Below are positions 1-9,026 of a DNA stretch of 53,297 bases, piece by piece. Source of the DNA: Bacteroidales bacterium. GTDB taxonomy: Bacteria > Bacteroidota > Bacteroidia > Bacteroidales > ML635J-15. Positions within the stretch are counted from its first letter, which is position 1. Each line of letters opens with the position of its first letter. A program made the translations under genes and the position numbers. The stretch covers positions 1-53,297 of the forward strand of contig JAQVOJ010000007.1 in NCBI GenBank assembly GCA_028702675.1. The letters are read 5' to 3'. Below the pieces are notes generated by a model, which searched no databases, had not been told where the DNA came from, and was given only the letters and a program-made list of their open reading frames with translations.

Positions 1-10
1 GTTTATTTAT

Positions 11-18
11 TAATTTTG
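11..18 (+). promoter_or_regulatory. Candidate -7 promoter element of the Crp/Fnr gene
   Basis: The octamer TAATTTTG is an exact fit to the Bacteroidota -7 consensus TAnnTTTG and lies 23 bases before the ATG at 42. The -33 region would fall outside the window, so only half of the promoter can be judged. In DNA this AT-rich such octamers also occur by chance. Confidence 0.4.
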
Positions 19-41
19 ATTTGTAACTAAGCTAAAGGCTT

Positions 42-704
42 ATGTGTGAAAAACTTGGTGAATGCTTTGATAAACTTTCAGTTGACGAAAAGGATTTTTT
101 AGCCTCTCAGAAAAAGCAGTTAGTTTATGCAAGAGGCGAAAATATTTGTAAACAAGGAGCATTTGCACCTTATGTACTTTATATTTTAGATGGTATGGTT
201 CGCATTTTTGTTGAATCAGGACACGATAAACATTTAAATATTGCAATAGAAAATGTAGGCTCCTACATAGGCTTTAATACAGTTTTTGGTGAAAGCGTAT
301 ATCATTATTCAGCAGTAGCACTTACTGATTCTACAATTTGTATGATTGATAAACAAGCACTAAATAAACTATTTCACAAAAACAAAGATTTTGCATTAAG
401 CATTATATCTCGAAATTGCAGAACCGAAAAATTATTATTGTCGCATCTCAGAACCCAAACCCACAAGCAAATGCCCGGAAAACTAGCAGTAGCCCTATTA
501 TATTTAAATAAGCCTGACTTGCAAAGTAAAAATGTATATAATTTCCTCACACGTAAAGATATTGCCGATTTTGCCGGTATTACTCCCGAGAGTACTATTA
601 AGTTACTTAAAGAATTTGAAAAAGACGGTTTAATAAAATTAGATGGCAAGTCAGTTGTTATTATCGATAATAATAAGCTAAAAGAGCTTTCAATAAGAGG
701 CTAA
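42..704 (+). CDS. Crp/Fnr family transcriptional regulator
   Basis: A 220-residue protein of normal length for this family. Residues about 20-120 form a cyclic-nucleotide-binding-like beta roll (LYILDGMVRIF, then an IGFNTVFGE segment). Residues about 145-215 form a winged helix with the FLTRKDIADFAGITPES pattern typical of Crp recognition helices. Cysteines near the N-terminus (C2 and C8) do not have the spacing of the FNR iron-sulfur site, so oxygen sensing by a cluster is not supported. The ligand is unknown. It stands alone with its own candidate promoter, and the next gene starts about 90 bases on. Its targets cannot be read from the sequence. Confidence 0.88.
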   Translation: MCEKLGECFDKLSVDEKDFLASQKKQLVYARGENICKQGAFAPYVLYILDGMVRIFVESGHDKHLNIAIENVGSYIGFNTVFGESVYHYSAVALTDSTICMIDKQALNKLFHKNKDFALSIISRNCRTEKLLLSHLRTQTHKQMPGKLAVALLYLNKPDLQSKNVYNFLTRKDIADFAGITPESTIKLLKEFEKDGLIKLDGKSVVIIDNNKLKELSIRG

Positions 705-764
705 AAGTTTTTGGCTGTTAAAGATTTAAGTGTTATAATACTTCATTAATTAAAACTTTTTAGT

Positions 765-772
765 TAAATTTG
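765..772 (+). promoter_or_regulatory. Candidate -7 promoter element of the sensor kinase gene
   Basis: TAAATTTG matches TAnnTTTG exactly and ends 24 bases before the ATG at 797. It overlaps the TTG at 770 that would give a ten-codon longer reading frame, which argues against that upstream start. No clear TTG is seen 19-21 bases upstream. Confidence 0.42.
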
Positions 773-796
773 TATTTACACCATACAAGTTTGATT

Positions 797-2410
797 ATGA
801 AAATCGTAGTAAGTAAAATAATTTTGTTACAAATATTATTTAGTATTTGTTTGTCCATATTTGCTTACGACAAGCCCGAACACATTATTGAAGTAGGTAT
901 TTACGAAAACTATCCAAAAGTTTTTGTTAATGACAAAGGAGAACCGGCAGGTATATTTATTGATATATTAGAGTGTATTTGCGAAAACGAAAACATTGAA
1001 ATTAAATACACATTGGGCAGATGGGATGAGCTTATACATAAACTTTCGGTAGGAGAAATTGATGTTTTACCTGATGTATCATATTCGGTGAAAAGAGATT
1101 CTATATTCGTTTTTCCTACGCTTTCGGTTTTAGGTTCGTGGGTAGAGGCTTATGTGATAAGGGGAGAAACTTTAAACTCGATTAGTGATTTAAACGGTAA
1201 AACTATAGGTGTGCTAAAAGGTTCTGTACAAGAACAGTATTTGAAGAATGAATTAGTTAATAAATTTAATATAACTTATAATATTGTAGTTTTTGACGAT
1301 TATAAAGCAACTGTAAATGCTTTAGAGAAAAAGGAAGTAAACGTAATTATTGTTACAAGATTTTTTTATTTCTCAGAACTTTGTAATAGAAATATTGTCC
1401 CAACCGGCATAGTCCTTAGACCTTCGGAGTTGTATTTTGCTTTTAAACCAGATATAAATCCTCAAATTGTCAAAATATTTGACAAAAACTTGTCTGTTCT
1501 TAAAAACAACCCTAAATCTGAATACTATAAATCGCTGCAATATTGGTTAAATAAACAAATCAAAACAGGAATTCCACAGTATTTATTTTTTTTAATTATA
1601 ATTACTCTTATTGTGCTAGCATTTGTATCAGTATTTGCTGTAATTTTACATTATAGAGTAAAAGCTAAAACTAAAGCACTTCGTAAAAGAAACAGGCAAC
1701 TAATTATTGCTAAAGAAAAGGCAGAAGAAAGCGATAAACTTAAAACCGTATTTCTGCAAAATATGTCTCACGAGATACGTACTCCAATGAATGGAATTTT
1801 AGGTTTTATAGAACTTCTAAAAAATCCAGAATTAGGATATGAACGTAAAGAAGAATACATAAAAATAATAAACGAAAGTGGAAAAAGATTGCTCGAAACT
1901 CTAAATAATATTATCGAAATTTCAAAAATTGAAGCTAAACAATTTGAGATACGCTGCAAATCGGAAAACCTTGTTGATATTCTTGCATATTGCGTTAGCT
2001 TTTATAAACCTGCTGCCAAACGCAAAGGACTAGATATCAATCTAAATTGTAAAAAACCCGAATTATACATTGATACAGACAAAAAAATGTTGATTTCAAT
2101 TATTACTAATCTAATAAATAACGCTTTGAAATTTACACAAAAAGGTTATATCGAAATTGGTTGTAACGAAAACGAATCTAGTATAGATATATATGTTAAA
2201 GATACCGGTATTGGAATAAGAAAAGATAGATTAAAAGCTGTATTTAACCGTTTTGAGCAAGCAGATTTGGATATTACACGTCCTTACGAAGGTTCAGGAT
2301 TAGGACTCGCAATTGTAAAAGAATATGTTGAAGCCCTTAAAGGGGAAATTAAGCTCGAAAGTAAGGAAAACTTTGGTAGTACATTTACTGTTAGTTTTAA
2401 TTTAAACTAA
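797..2410 (+). CDS. Membrane sensor histidine kinase with periplasmic solute-binding (SBP_bac_3) domain
   Basis: A 537-residue sensor. A signal or anchor segment (residues 1-23) is followed by a family 3 solute-binding domain to about residue 255 (VFVNDKGEPAGIFID, then a GKTIGVLKGS hinge). A transmembrane helix near 265-288 leads into a short coiled coil, then HisKA with the phosphoacceptor at H325 (MSHEIRTPMNG) and HATPase_c with N box NLINNALKFT, DTGIGI and GSGLGLAIV. No receiver domain is fused and no response regulator lies nearby, so it is an orphan kinase. I chose ATG at 797 over the TTG at 770 because it starts directly on the signal peptide and the TTG sits inside a candidate promoter. 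By analogy with BvgS/EvgS sensors the binding domain should sense a small periplasmic solute. Confidence 0.9.
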   Translation: MKIVVSKIILLQILFSICLSIFAYDKPEHIIEVGIYENYPKVFVNDKGEPAGIFIDILECICENENIEIKYTLGRWDELIHKLSVGEIDVLPDVSYSVKRDSIFVFPTLSVLGSWVEAYVIRGETLNSISDLNGKTIGVLKGSVQEQYLKNELVNKFNITYNIVVFDDYKATVNALEKKEVNVIIVTRFFYFSELCNRNIVPTGIVLRPSELYFAFKPDINPQIVKIFDKNLSVLKNNPKSEYYKSLQYWLNKQIKTGIPQYLFFLIIITLIVLAFVSVFAVILHYRVKAKTKALRKRNRQLIIAKEKAEESDKLKTVFLQNMSHEIRTPMNGILGFIELLKNPELGYERKEEYIKIINESGKRLLETLNNIIEISKIEAKQFEIRCKSENLVDILAYCVSFYKPAAKRKGLDINLNCKKPELYIDTDKKMLISIITNLINNALKFTQKGYIEIGCNENESSIDIYVKDTGIGIRKDRLKAVFNRFEQADLDITRPYEGSGLGLAIVKEYVEALKGEIKLESKENFGSTFTVSFNLN

Positions 2411-2466
2411 ACTGAGTTTGTTAATTTTAAATATAGTAAGTATATGTAAATAAGCTAAACTGTAAA

Positions 2467-3210
2467 ATGAATAAACATTTATTAATAATACTAAAGCCTT
2501 TAATAGCAATAACCTTGTTTTTAGTATGCAATTTTAGTTCACATGCACAAATAAATCCCAAGCTTTTTATCGATTTTGGTAAACATAACGCATCAAACGA
2601 TTACATCGTAAATGCCGGAGTGAGCACATCCTATAAATTTGGAAAAAATAAAATAGGAGCAGGAGTACTATTTGATATTAAACCAAATTCAGAAAAATTT
2701 TTTAAAAACACATTTGCAGAAATTTCACGCGACTTTAAAATTAAAAAGTATAAACTAAATGCTAATGCATTTTTTATGTATAATGACTTTTCAAACTTAG
2801 TTGTAGAATATGATTGGGGGGTTTTTGTGGGTTTAAATAATGAAAAATTTAAGTTTAATTTAGGATTGTTTTCAAAAATATTTTCACTTACATCTTATGC
2901 CATTACAGAGTATATGATTAGTGATAATTATTGTTTCGCTGAAAACTTCGGATTACTATATTGTATTTCTTATCAAATAAAACCGGACGAAAATATTTAT
3001 AATTTGAGTATAGCGATTACTAACAAAGATTATTTTTTATTAACGCGTTCAACAAATCCAATGTTAAAAATTTATACTAATTATAGATTTTCTGAAGATT
3101 TGATGTGGTTTGCCGAAGCATGGCTTAAAACATCAGGCTCTTTTAATCTAAGTATAAATTATTTTGGGTTTTTAGCAAGAACAGGTTTAATATGGCAAAT
3201 AGGAAAATAA
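2467..3210 (+). CDS. Predicted outer-membrane beta-barrel protein, function unknown
   Basis: A 247-residue protein with a cleavable signal peptide ending at about residue 27 (SSHAQ). The mature part is a run of short alternating amphipathic strands rich in Tyr, Phe and Asn with aromatic girdle residues, and it ends in a strand with a C-terminal WQIGK, as expected for a small outer-membrane barrel. I do not recognise a named family. Its last 19 bases overlap the start of the following metallophosphoesterase, so the two are probably co-translated and may work together at the envelope. The barrel call is inference from composition and periodicity. Confidence 0.6.
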   Translation: MNKHLLIILKPLIAITLFLVCNFSSHAQINPKLFIDFGKHNASNDYIVNAGVSTSYKFGKNKIGAGVLFDIKPNSEKFFKNTFAEISRDFKIKKYKLNANAFFMYNDFSNLVVEYDWGVFVGLNNEKFKFNLGLFSKIFSLTSYAITEYMISDNYCFAENFGLLYCISYQIKPDENIYNLSIAITNKDYFLLTRSTNPMLKIYTNYRFSEDLMWFAEAWLKTSGSFNLSINYFGFLARTGLIWQIGK

Positions 3211-4040
3211 AAATATTAATAATAAGTATAATATTGATTTGTAGCATTAGTTCTTGCAACAAAGCAGATTTACGAAGTATGTTTATATCATACGAATCGG
3301 TAAATACACGATTTGAGCAATCATTAAACAAAAATATGCAAACCGGGTATCAAACTATTGAAACCACAAATGATGAGTATCAATTATTTGTAATGAGCGA
3401 TAGCCATGTAGGCAGTACAAAGAACTTAAATACTTTTATGCAAAACGCCGTAAATGCTGATGCTACTGCTGTTGTTATGGTGGGAGATTTAACAACCGGA
3501 AAGGAAGATGATTATGATGTATTTGCTGAAAATATTGAGAAATATCCAACTATGTTAAAATTTCCAATTGTGGGTAATCATGATATTTTTTTTAATGGAT
3601 GGAACTGTTTTTATAAACTTTTTGGTTCTACAGTTTACTATTTTGTTGTAAAAGGAACTGATTTTTCTGATATATACTTTTGTCTAGATACCGGTAGTGG
3701 TACACTTGGCGACAAACAATTAGAGTGGTTTACCAATCAACTTGAAACAAAACGTCAGCTTTATAGACACTGTGTAGTCTTTACTCATAATAACCTGTTT
3801 CGAGCCCGGCACATACCAACTACCGAGCCTATGACAGAAGAACTACTCGTATTATTAGACCTTTTTGTAAAATACAATGTAAATATTGTAATTACAGGCC
3901 ACGACCACAAAAAAGATGTGTCATTTTTTGGAAACACAACACATATTATACTCAGTGCTTTACTCGATAAAAACGTAGATGCAGCTTATTTAAATCTAAT
4001 TGTGAACGATAATATTAATTATGAATTCTTAAATCTTTAA
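3192..4040 (+). CDS. Calcineurin-like metallophosphoesterase, predicted lipoprotein
   Basis: A 282-residue protein beginning with a lipoprotein signal (SISSC lipobox near residue 22), so it is expected to sit in the envelope facing the periplasm or cell surface. The metal-binding motifs are complete and in order: SDSHVG (D70, H72), GDLT near 98, GNHD at 128-131, a histidine in VVFTHNN near 198, and GHDH with H237 and H239. These place it in the dinuclear-metal phosphoesterase superfamily; the substrate cannot be told from sequence. It overlaps the preceding barrel-like gene by 19 bases. The region after the stop (4041-4235) holds no gene. Confidence 0.85.
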   Translation: MANRKIKILIISIILICSISSCNKADLRSMFISYESVNTRFEQSLNKNMQTGYQTIETTNDEYQLFVMSDSHVGSTKNLNTFMQNAVNADATAVVMVGDLTTGKEDDYDVFAENIEKYPTMLKFPIVGNHDIFFNGWNCFYKLFGSTVYYFVVKGTDFSDIYFCLDTGSGTLGDKQLEWFTNQLETKRQLYRHCVVFTHNNLFRARHIPTTEPMTEELLVLLDLFVKYNVNIVITGHDHKKDVSFFGNTTHIILSALLDKNVDAAYLNLIVNDNINYEFLNL

Positions 4041-4160
4041 ATAAATAAAAATTATTTATAATTGAATAATTACAAACAACTAAAATTGCTTTTCTCCGTC
4101 AGTTTATTAAGTTTTAGAATTAATAATTTCTAAGCTTTTTTTCTAAAATGTTAAAAAAGT

Positions 4161-4192
4161 TTGTAATGAATAAGTAAAAATTCTTAAATTGC
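4161..4192 (+). promoter_or_regulatory. Weak candidate promoter of the secreted protease gene
   Basis: TTG at 4161-4163, a 21-base spacer and TAAATTGC at 4185-4192 resemble the Bacteroidota -33/-7 arrangement. The -7 part differs from TAnnTTTG at two bases. The predicted transcript start would lie about 40 bases before the ATG at 4236. Confidence 0.3.
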
Positions 4193-4235
4193 AGGGTTTA
4201 TAAGTTAATTATTTTTTAATGATAAAGACTATATT

Positions 4236-7200
4236 ATGAAAAGTTTTACTATCAGTATTTTAAGCTTGTTTTTTGTATTGAGCTGGTTTACTCTAAACGC
4301 TCAAATTGAACACGGTGGAGCACCGGCAAGTTTTGATTTTAAGCATTTAGATACAGAAGTTGACCATATCAGAGTTAATCCTCCCGACATGAATCAAATT
4401 ATGTTAGAGGATTCACAATACGAAGGTAAGGATGGTCTCTATAGGGTTTCAAGAATTTTACCTATTGAATTAAATATGGAAAATTCAGGTACATGGACAG
4501 AATTACCTGATGGAAGACGCATCTGGAGATTAAAAATTACATCAGAAGGAGCAAAAGCTCTTGCCGTTCATTATAATTATATATATCTGCCAAACGGTTC
4601 ACAATTATTTTTATACAATAATAATCACAGACAGGTAGTCGGAAGTTTCAACCACCTTAATAATGATGCTTTTGCTATTGGAACATCAACCCAAATGATA
4701 CAAGGTGAAACAACATGGATAGAATATGTAGAATCTGAAGGAGTAAACGAAACTCCAATAATAGATATTTATGGCATTTCATATTTTTATCGTTCTGTTG
4801 ATCAGATTGTTGGCTTTTACAAAGACACAAAAGATAAAGCCTATGGAACATCTGGAAATTGCGAGGTTGATATAGCTTGTCCCGAAGGTAACAATTGGCA
4901 ATCTGAAAAACGCGGTGTTGCTTTGATTTACATAATTGATGGATTATTTGGAGGATATTGTTCCGGTACTTTAGTCAATAATACATCTAACGACGGAACT
5001 CCGTATTTTTTATCTGCCGATCATTGTGGTGGCGACGTTTCTGCTTCTGACATGAACCAGTGGCAGTTTTATTTTAATTACGAAGCTCCTACTTGTAATT
5101 ATACCGGAGCAGAGCCAGATTACGATGTTATTACAGGATGTGTAAAGCGTGCCGTTGGTCCAATAAGTGGAGGTTCCGACTTTTTACTCCTCGAACTTAA
5201 CTGCTCCGAAAATGATTTAGGAAATATAAATGCATATTATAACGGTTGGAGTAGAAGTACTACTGCAAGTCCAAACGGAGTTTCTATTCATCATCCCGAC
5301 GGCGATATCAAAAAAATATCAACCTATACTTCCGCATTAACTACTGCAACCTATACCGGTAGTTTATCAAATGCCCATTGGAGGGTTGTTTGGGTAGAAA
5401 CAGCAACTAACCATGGGGTTACCGAACAAGGCTCCTCAGGTTCTCCAATATTTAATTCCGGTAAACTTGTAGTTGGAACTCTAACAGGTGGTAGCGCCTC
5501 TTGTAACAATCTTAACCAACCCGACTATTATGGGAAATTTGATATACATTGGGAGAATTCTGAAAATGGAACTGGAGATGAATCCATGTTAGCTCCTTGG
5601 CTAGACCCCAATAGCACAGGAAACGAAACATGTCCGGGACGTGAACCCGGAGGAGTAGCAAATGAGCTTACTGCCGATTTCGTAGGTAACCCAACTACCG
5701 TAGATGTTGGAGGAACTGTAGATTTTACCGATTTAAGTTCAGGAGGTACAGTTACTTCTTGGAATTGGGAATTTGAAAATGGTGACCCACCTGTTTCGCC
5801 TAATCAAAATCCTAGTGTTGTTTATAATACAGAAGGAACATTCAATGTTACACTAACTGTTTCAGATGGTACCGATAGTGATACTGAAGTAAAAACCGGA
5901 TATATTATTGTGCAAGATGGCGGTGGAGACCCCGGTGATTTAAATGCAGAATTTGTCGCATCAGTTTATGATATATTTGTTGGTGATTGCGTGAATTTTC
6001 AAGACCAATCAACTGGTAACCCAACATCATGGCAATGGACTTTCGATGGTGCAGAAACTCCTAATTCAACAGACCAAAATCCAACTAATATTTGCTACTC
6101 AACACCTGGCACCTACAATGTTACTCTTACTGTTGAAAATGCTACAGATACTGATACTGAAACTATTACCGGTTGTATAACAGTAGAGGCAAATCCAATA
6201 TTGCCGATAGCTCAGTTCGAAGGTAGCCCACTAGTAATCCCACAAGGTGGAGTTGTTAATTTTACAAATTTATCCGAAAACGGTCCTTTTGAGACTTGGG
6301 CATGGGATTTTGAAGAAGGTGACCCTAGCGAAACAAATGATAGCATCCCTCCACCTATTACATATTGGGAAGTGGGAACATTTGATGTAGAACTACGTTG
6401 CGAAAATACTGCCGGAATTCAAGATATTGAACTTAAAGAAAATTATATTAGAGTTATCCCGGAAGCAACAGAACCCCCAACGGCTAATTTTATTGCAAAT
6501 TATACTGTAATCCAACCCGGTGATATGATTAATTTTGTTGATTTAAGTTCTGGTAACCCTTATCAATGGGAATGGTATATAGAAGGTGGCGACCCCGAAG
6601 AAAGCATACAGCAAAATGTAGATGGCGTTTTATTCGAAAACGAGGGAGTTTACGATGTGCAATTAATAGTTAAGAATAATCTTGGTGTAGATACTTTGTT
6701 GAAAGAAGATTATATTTTAGTAACAATAGATGATACTTGTACAAGTGCTCCTGTGGCAAACTTTCGTGCTGCTCCTAGACTAATTCAAGTAGGACAAACA
6801 GTTTATTTCGAAGATTTATCCGAAAATTATCCGCAAAACTGGAATTGGAATTTTGGCCCTGGTGCAAACCCACAATATAGCAACGAAGCTAGCCCAACCG
6901 AGGGTATTATTTATAATGTCGCAAATATTTATAATGTTACCTTAAGCGTTAACAATATGTGTGGCTCTTCGATGCTTACAAAAGATGAGTATATTTATGT
7001 ATTTTCAGGTCCGGTTTATAAATATTGCGACACATTAAGCAATATTGCTCCAAATGAGTCAACTCTTGAGTATGTATTGCCTTCATCTTTTGATGGATGG
7101 GGATACATAGGTGGACACAATAGCGAAAGAATAAGATATTATGCCGACTATTTTAATGATTATACTTTCGATCAAATCGAATCTATTATTGTCCCAATTA

Positions 7201-7850
7201 AGCGAATTTTTTTGGGAACCAATAATTCTCGTATTAGTTTTTATATTTGGGATGCCGCCGGCGATACTATTAGTACAGAATTAGCTAAAAAAAGAGTTTA
7301 TTTACGTGATTTACAAGCCAACTATAGTAATGTAATTACTTTTAGCCCGCCAATTCAAGTTGATGGTCCATTTTACATAGGTTTCGAAATATCTAATGCT
7401 GACTCAAATAATGATGGATATTCTGATGATCTTGTTACTGTACCTATTGTATATCCGCGTGGTACTTCTGAATTACAAAATACTATGTATGTAAACAAAA
7501 GTAATGAGTGGTTCTCAAATGTGGAGTATTTCGGATTTGCAACATCACTTTCTATTAAACCAATAGCTTGTTTGCTTGATGTAGAACAGCTCGTTTTTGA
7601 TGCAAATATTAACGTTTATCCTAATCCAACAAGCGATATAGTTTATATTGAAATAGGTAAAGATTTTGCAGGGCAAGTTCCTGAAATACAAATTTATGAT
7701 GTTCTTGGTAAAATTGTAGAAGTCCCTACAAAAACTGAAGCATACGATAAATTTAGTGTAAATATTAAAGATTACCCCGCCGGATTGTATTTTGTCAATA
7801 TCTTTATGGACGGTAAAATGATAACACGAAAAATTTCTCTTGAGAAATAA
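4236..7850 (+). CDS. Secreted Lys-C-like serine protease with five PKD domains and type IX secretion signal
   Basis: A 1204-residue exoprotein. Order: signal peptide (1-22, ending LNAQ); N-terminal propeptide-like region; a trypsin-fold protease of the lysyl endopeptidase type with SADHCG (histidine near residue 262), DFLLLEL (probable aspartate) and GSSGSPIF (nucleophile serine near 400); paired cysteines; five PKD domains from about 478 to 930 (each with a W-x-W-x-F/I core and a TYNVTLTV-like strand); a roughly 190-residue beta-rich module; and a C-terminal type A Por sorting domain (VYPNPTSD to the end, about 1127-1204). It should cross the outer membrane through the type IX system and be attached or released there. 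Lysine specificity is inferred from the family. A strong terminator follows. Confidence 0.9.
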   Translation: MKSFTISILSLFFVLSWFTLNAQIEHGGAPASFDFKHLDTEVDHIRVNPPDMNQIMLEDSQYEGKDGLYRVSRILPIELNMENSGTWTELPDGRRIWRLKITSEGAKALAVHYNYIYLPNGSQLFLYNNNHRQVVGSFNHLNNDAFAIGTSTQMIQGETTWIEYVESEGVNETPIIDIYGISYFYRSVDQIVGFYKDTKDKAYGTSGNCEVDIACPEGNNWQSEKRGVALIYIIDGLFGGYCSGTLVNNTSNDGTPYFLSADHCGGDVSASDMNQWQFYFNYEAPTCNYTGAEPDYDVITGCVKRAVGPISGGSDFLLLELNCSENDLGNINAYYNGWSRSTTASPNGVSIHHPDGDIKKISTYTSALTTATYTGSLSNAHWRVVWVETATNHGVTEQGSSGSPIFNSGKLVVGTLTGGSASCNNLNQPDYYGKFDIHWENSENGTGDESMLAPWLDPNSTGNETCPGREPGGVANELTADFVGNPTTVDVGGTVDFTDLSSGGTVTSWNWEFENGDPPVSPNQNPSVVYNTEGTFNVTLTVSDGTDSDTEVKTGYIIVQDGGGDPGDLNAEFVASVYDIFVGDCVNFQDQSTGNPTSWQWTFDGAETPNSTDQNPTNICYSTPGTYNVTLTVENATDTDTETITGCITVEANPILPIAQFEGSPLVIPQGGVVNFTNLSENGPFETWAWDFEEGDPSETNDSIPPPITYWEVGTFDVELRCENTAGIQDIELKENYIRVIPEATEPPTANFIANYTVIQPGDMINFVDLSSGNPYQWEWYIEGGDPEESIQQNVDGVLFENEGVYDVQLIVKNNLGVDTLLKEDYILVTIDDTCTSAPVANFRAAPRLIQVGQTVYFEDLSENYPQNWNWNFGPGANPQYSNEASPTEGIIYNVANIYNVTLSVNNMCGSSMLTKDEYIYVFSGPVYKYCDTLSNIAPNESTLEYVLPSSFDGWGYIGGHNSERIRYYADYFNDYTFDQIESIIVPIKRIFLGTNNSRISFYIWDAAGDTISTELAKKRVYLRDLQANYSNVITFSPPIQVDGPFYIGFEISNADSNNDGYSDDLVTVPIVYPRGTSELQNTMYVNKSNEWFSNVEYFGFATSLSIKPIACLLDVEQLVFDANINVYPNPTSDIVYIEIGKDFAGQVPEIQIYDVLGKIVEVPTKTEAYDKFSVNIKDYPAGLYFVNIFMDGKMITRKISLEK

Positions 7851-7866
7851 TTATTAACTATTTTTT

Positions 7867-7908
7867 AAAAAGCTGTCTTTTAGTTATTTTCTATCAGACA
7901 GCTTTTTT
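7867..7908 (+). terminator. Rho-independent terminator after the protease gene
   Basis: A perfect 12-base stem (AAAAAGCTGTCT pairing with AGACAGCTTTTT) closes a 17-base loop and ends in a T run. The A-rich left arm would let it work on the other strand too, but the genes on both sides run rightward. Confidence 0.88.
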
Positions 7909-7915
7909 ATTTTTG
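7908..7915 (+). promoter_or_regulatory. Candidate -7 element overlapping the terminator tail
   Basis: TATTTTTG fits TAnnTTTG exactly but ends only four bases before the ATG at 7920. If it is used, the transcript of the importer operon would start at or next to the start codon and be leaderless. No TTG lies at the expected distance upstream, so this may be chance in a T-rich terminator tail. Confidence 0.25.
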
Positions 7916-7919
7916 CTAA

Positions 7920-9026
7920 ATGAAACACGCATATATATATATTATCTTTATTATAGTCGTTTGTTCTTGCAACAGAGTTAATAATACAACTCATGGTACT
8001 ATATTAAACATCAATTATGCAAATGGTTTTGAAATACGCGAAACGGAAAATGGTTATAATCTTGTTGTAAAAGACCCATTTCAGGGAAGTGATGGAAATA
8101 AATATAATTATGATTTATCTCGAACTTTAAAGAAAGGGCAAATTAAAATCCCAATCGAAAGAGCAGTATGTATGAGTACATCGCATATTGCCTTTTTCGA
8201 AGCTTTGAATGAAACCGATAAAATTTGCGGAATATCAGGTGCTAATTTAGTTTATAGTAAAAATATTATTGAAAAACTTAGAAATGGAAATATTCAAGAT
8301 ATTGGGTATGGTGATTATCTAAATTACGAGAACTTAATAATGCTAAACCCTGATGTTGTATTTGCTTATGGAATTGATAGACAGTCTTTATTGCCATTCG
8401 AAAAACTCGACGAAGCCGGAATTCCTGTTGTGCTTGTTGGTGATTATCTGGAAAACACCGCATTGGGTAGGCTAGAATGGATTAAGTTCTTTGCTTGCTT
8501 CCTTGATATTGTTGATTACTCCGAAATGTTTTTTGATAGTGTAGCAAATAATTATAATATTTTAACTGAACAAGTTGCTACATCAACTGCTACACCAAAT
8601 GTTTTAGTCGGATTGCCATGGCGAGGCACTTGGTATGTGCCGGGAGGAGATTCCTTTTTAAGTAATATGATAGATGATGCCGGTGGTAATTACATTTTTA
8701 ATAACAATCATTCACACGAGAGTTTGCCGTATAGTATCGAACACGTGTTTAATTCTGCACAAAACATAGATATATGGATACATTTAAATAATTGTAAAAC
8801 CAAAAATGAAATTCTACAAAACGACCCAAGGTTTGACTTGTTTAAGCCACTTTTAAATTCGCTTATTTATAATAATAATAAGAAGCTAAATACCCAAAGT
8901 GCCAACGACTATTGGGAATCAGGAGTAGTACATCCCGACATTGTCCTTAAAGACTTAATTAGTATCTTTCACCCCGATTTATTTATAAACTATAATACTG
9001 TGTATTACTCCAAAATTAATGAATAA
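7920..9026 (+). CDS. ABC importer substrate-binding lipoprotein (iron-complex/cobalamin type)
   Basis: A 368-residue lipoprotein: the first 17 residues form a hydrophobic signal ending in a VVCSC lipobox. From about residue 85 it carries the two-lobed TroA/BtuF-like fold of class III binding proteins (RAVCMSTSHIAFFEAL, then YENLIMLNPDVVFAYG and a GIPVVLVGDYLE segment), joined by a long helix. It binds a substrate for the permease and ATPase encoded next, overlapping the permease by eight bases. Substrate choice among cobalamin, haem and ferric siderophore cannot be settled from sequence; no TonB-dependent receptor is adjacent and there is no room for a leader riboswitch. Confidence 0.85.
   Translation: MKHAYIYIIFIIVVCSCNRVNNTTHGTILNINYANGFEIRETENGYNLVVKDPFQGSDGNKYNYDLSRTLKKGQIKIPIERAVCMSTSHIAFFEALNETDKICGISGANLVYSKNIIEKLRNGNIQDIGYGDYLNYENLIMLNPDVVFAYGIDRQSLLPFEKLDEAGIPVVLVGDYLENTALGRLEWIKFFACFLDIVDYSEMFFDSVANNYNILTEQVATSTATPNVLVGLPWRGTWYVPGGDSFLSNMIDDAGGNYIFNNNHSHESLPYSIEHVFNSAQNIDIWIHLNNCKTKNEILQNDPRFDLFKPLLNSLIYNNNKKLNTQSANDYWESGVVHPDIVLKDLISIFHPDLFINYNTVYYSKINE

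Noticed and set aside
701-763. Terminator after the Crp/Fnr gene
   Set aside because: The CTAAAAGTTTT/AAAACTTTTTAG match is AT-only with a bulge and a 39-base loop; too weak.
770-796. TTG start at 770 for the sensor kinase
   Set aside because: It lies inside a candidate -7 element and would put ten extra residues before a good signal peptide.
7851-7920. Cobalamin riboswitch before the importer operon
   Set aside because: The gap holds a terminator and only twelve bases remain before the start codon; no room for the aptamer.
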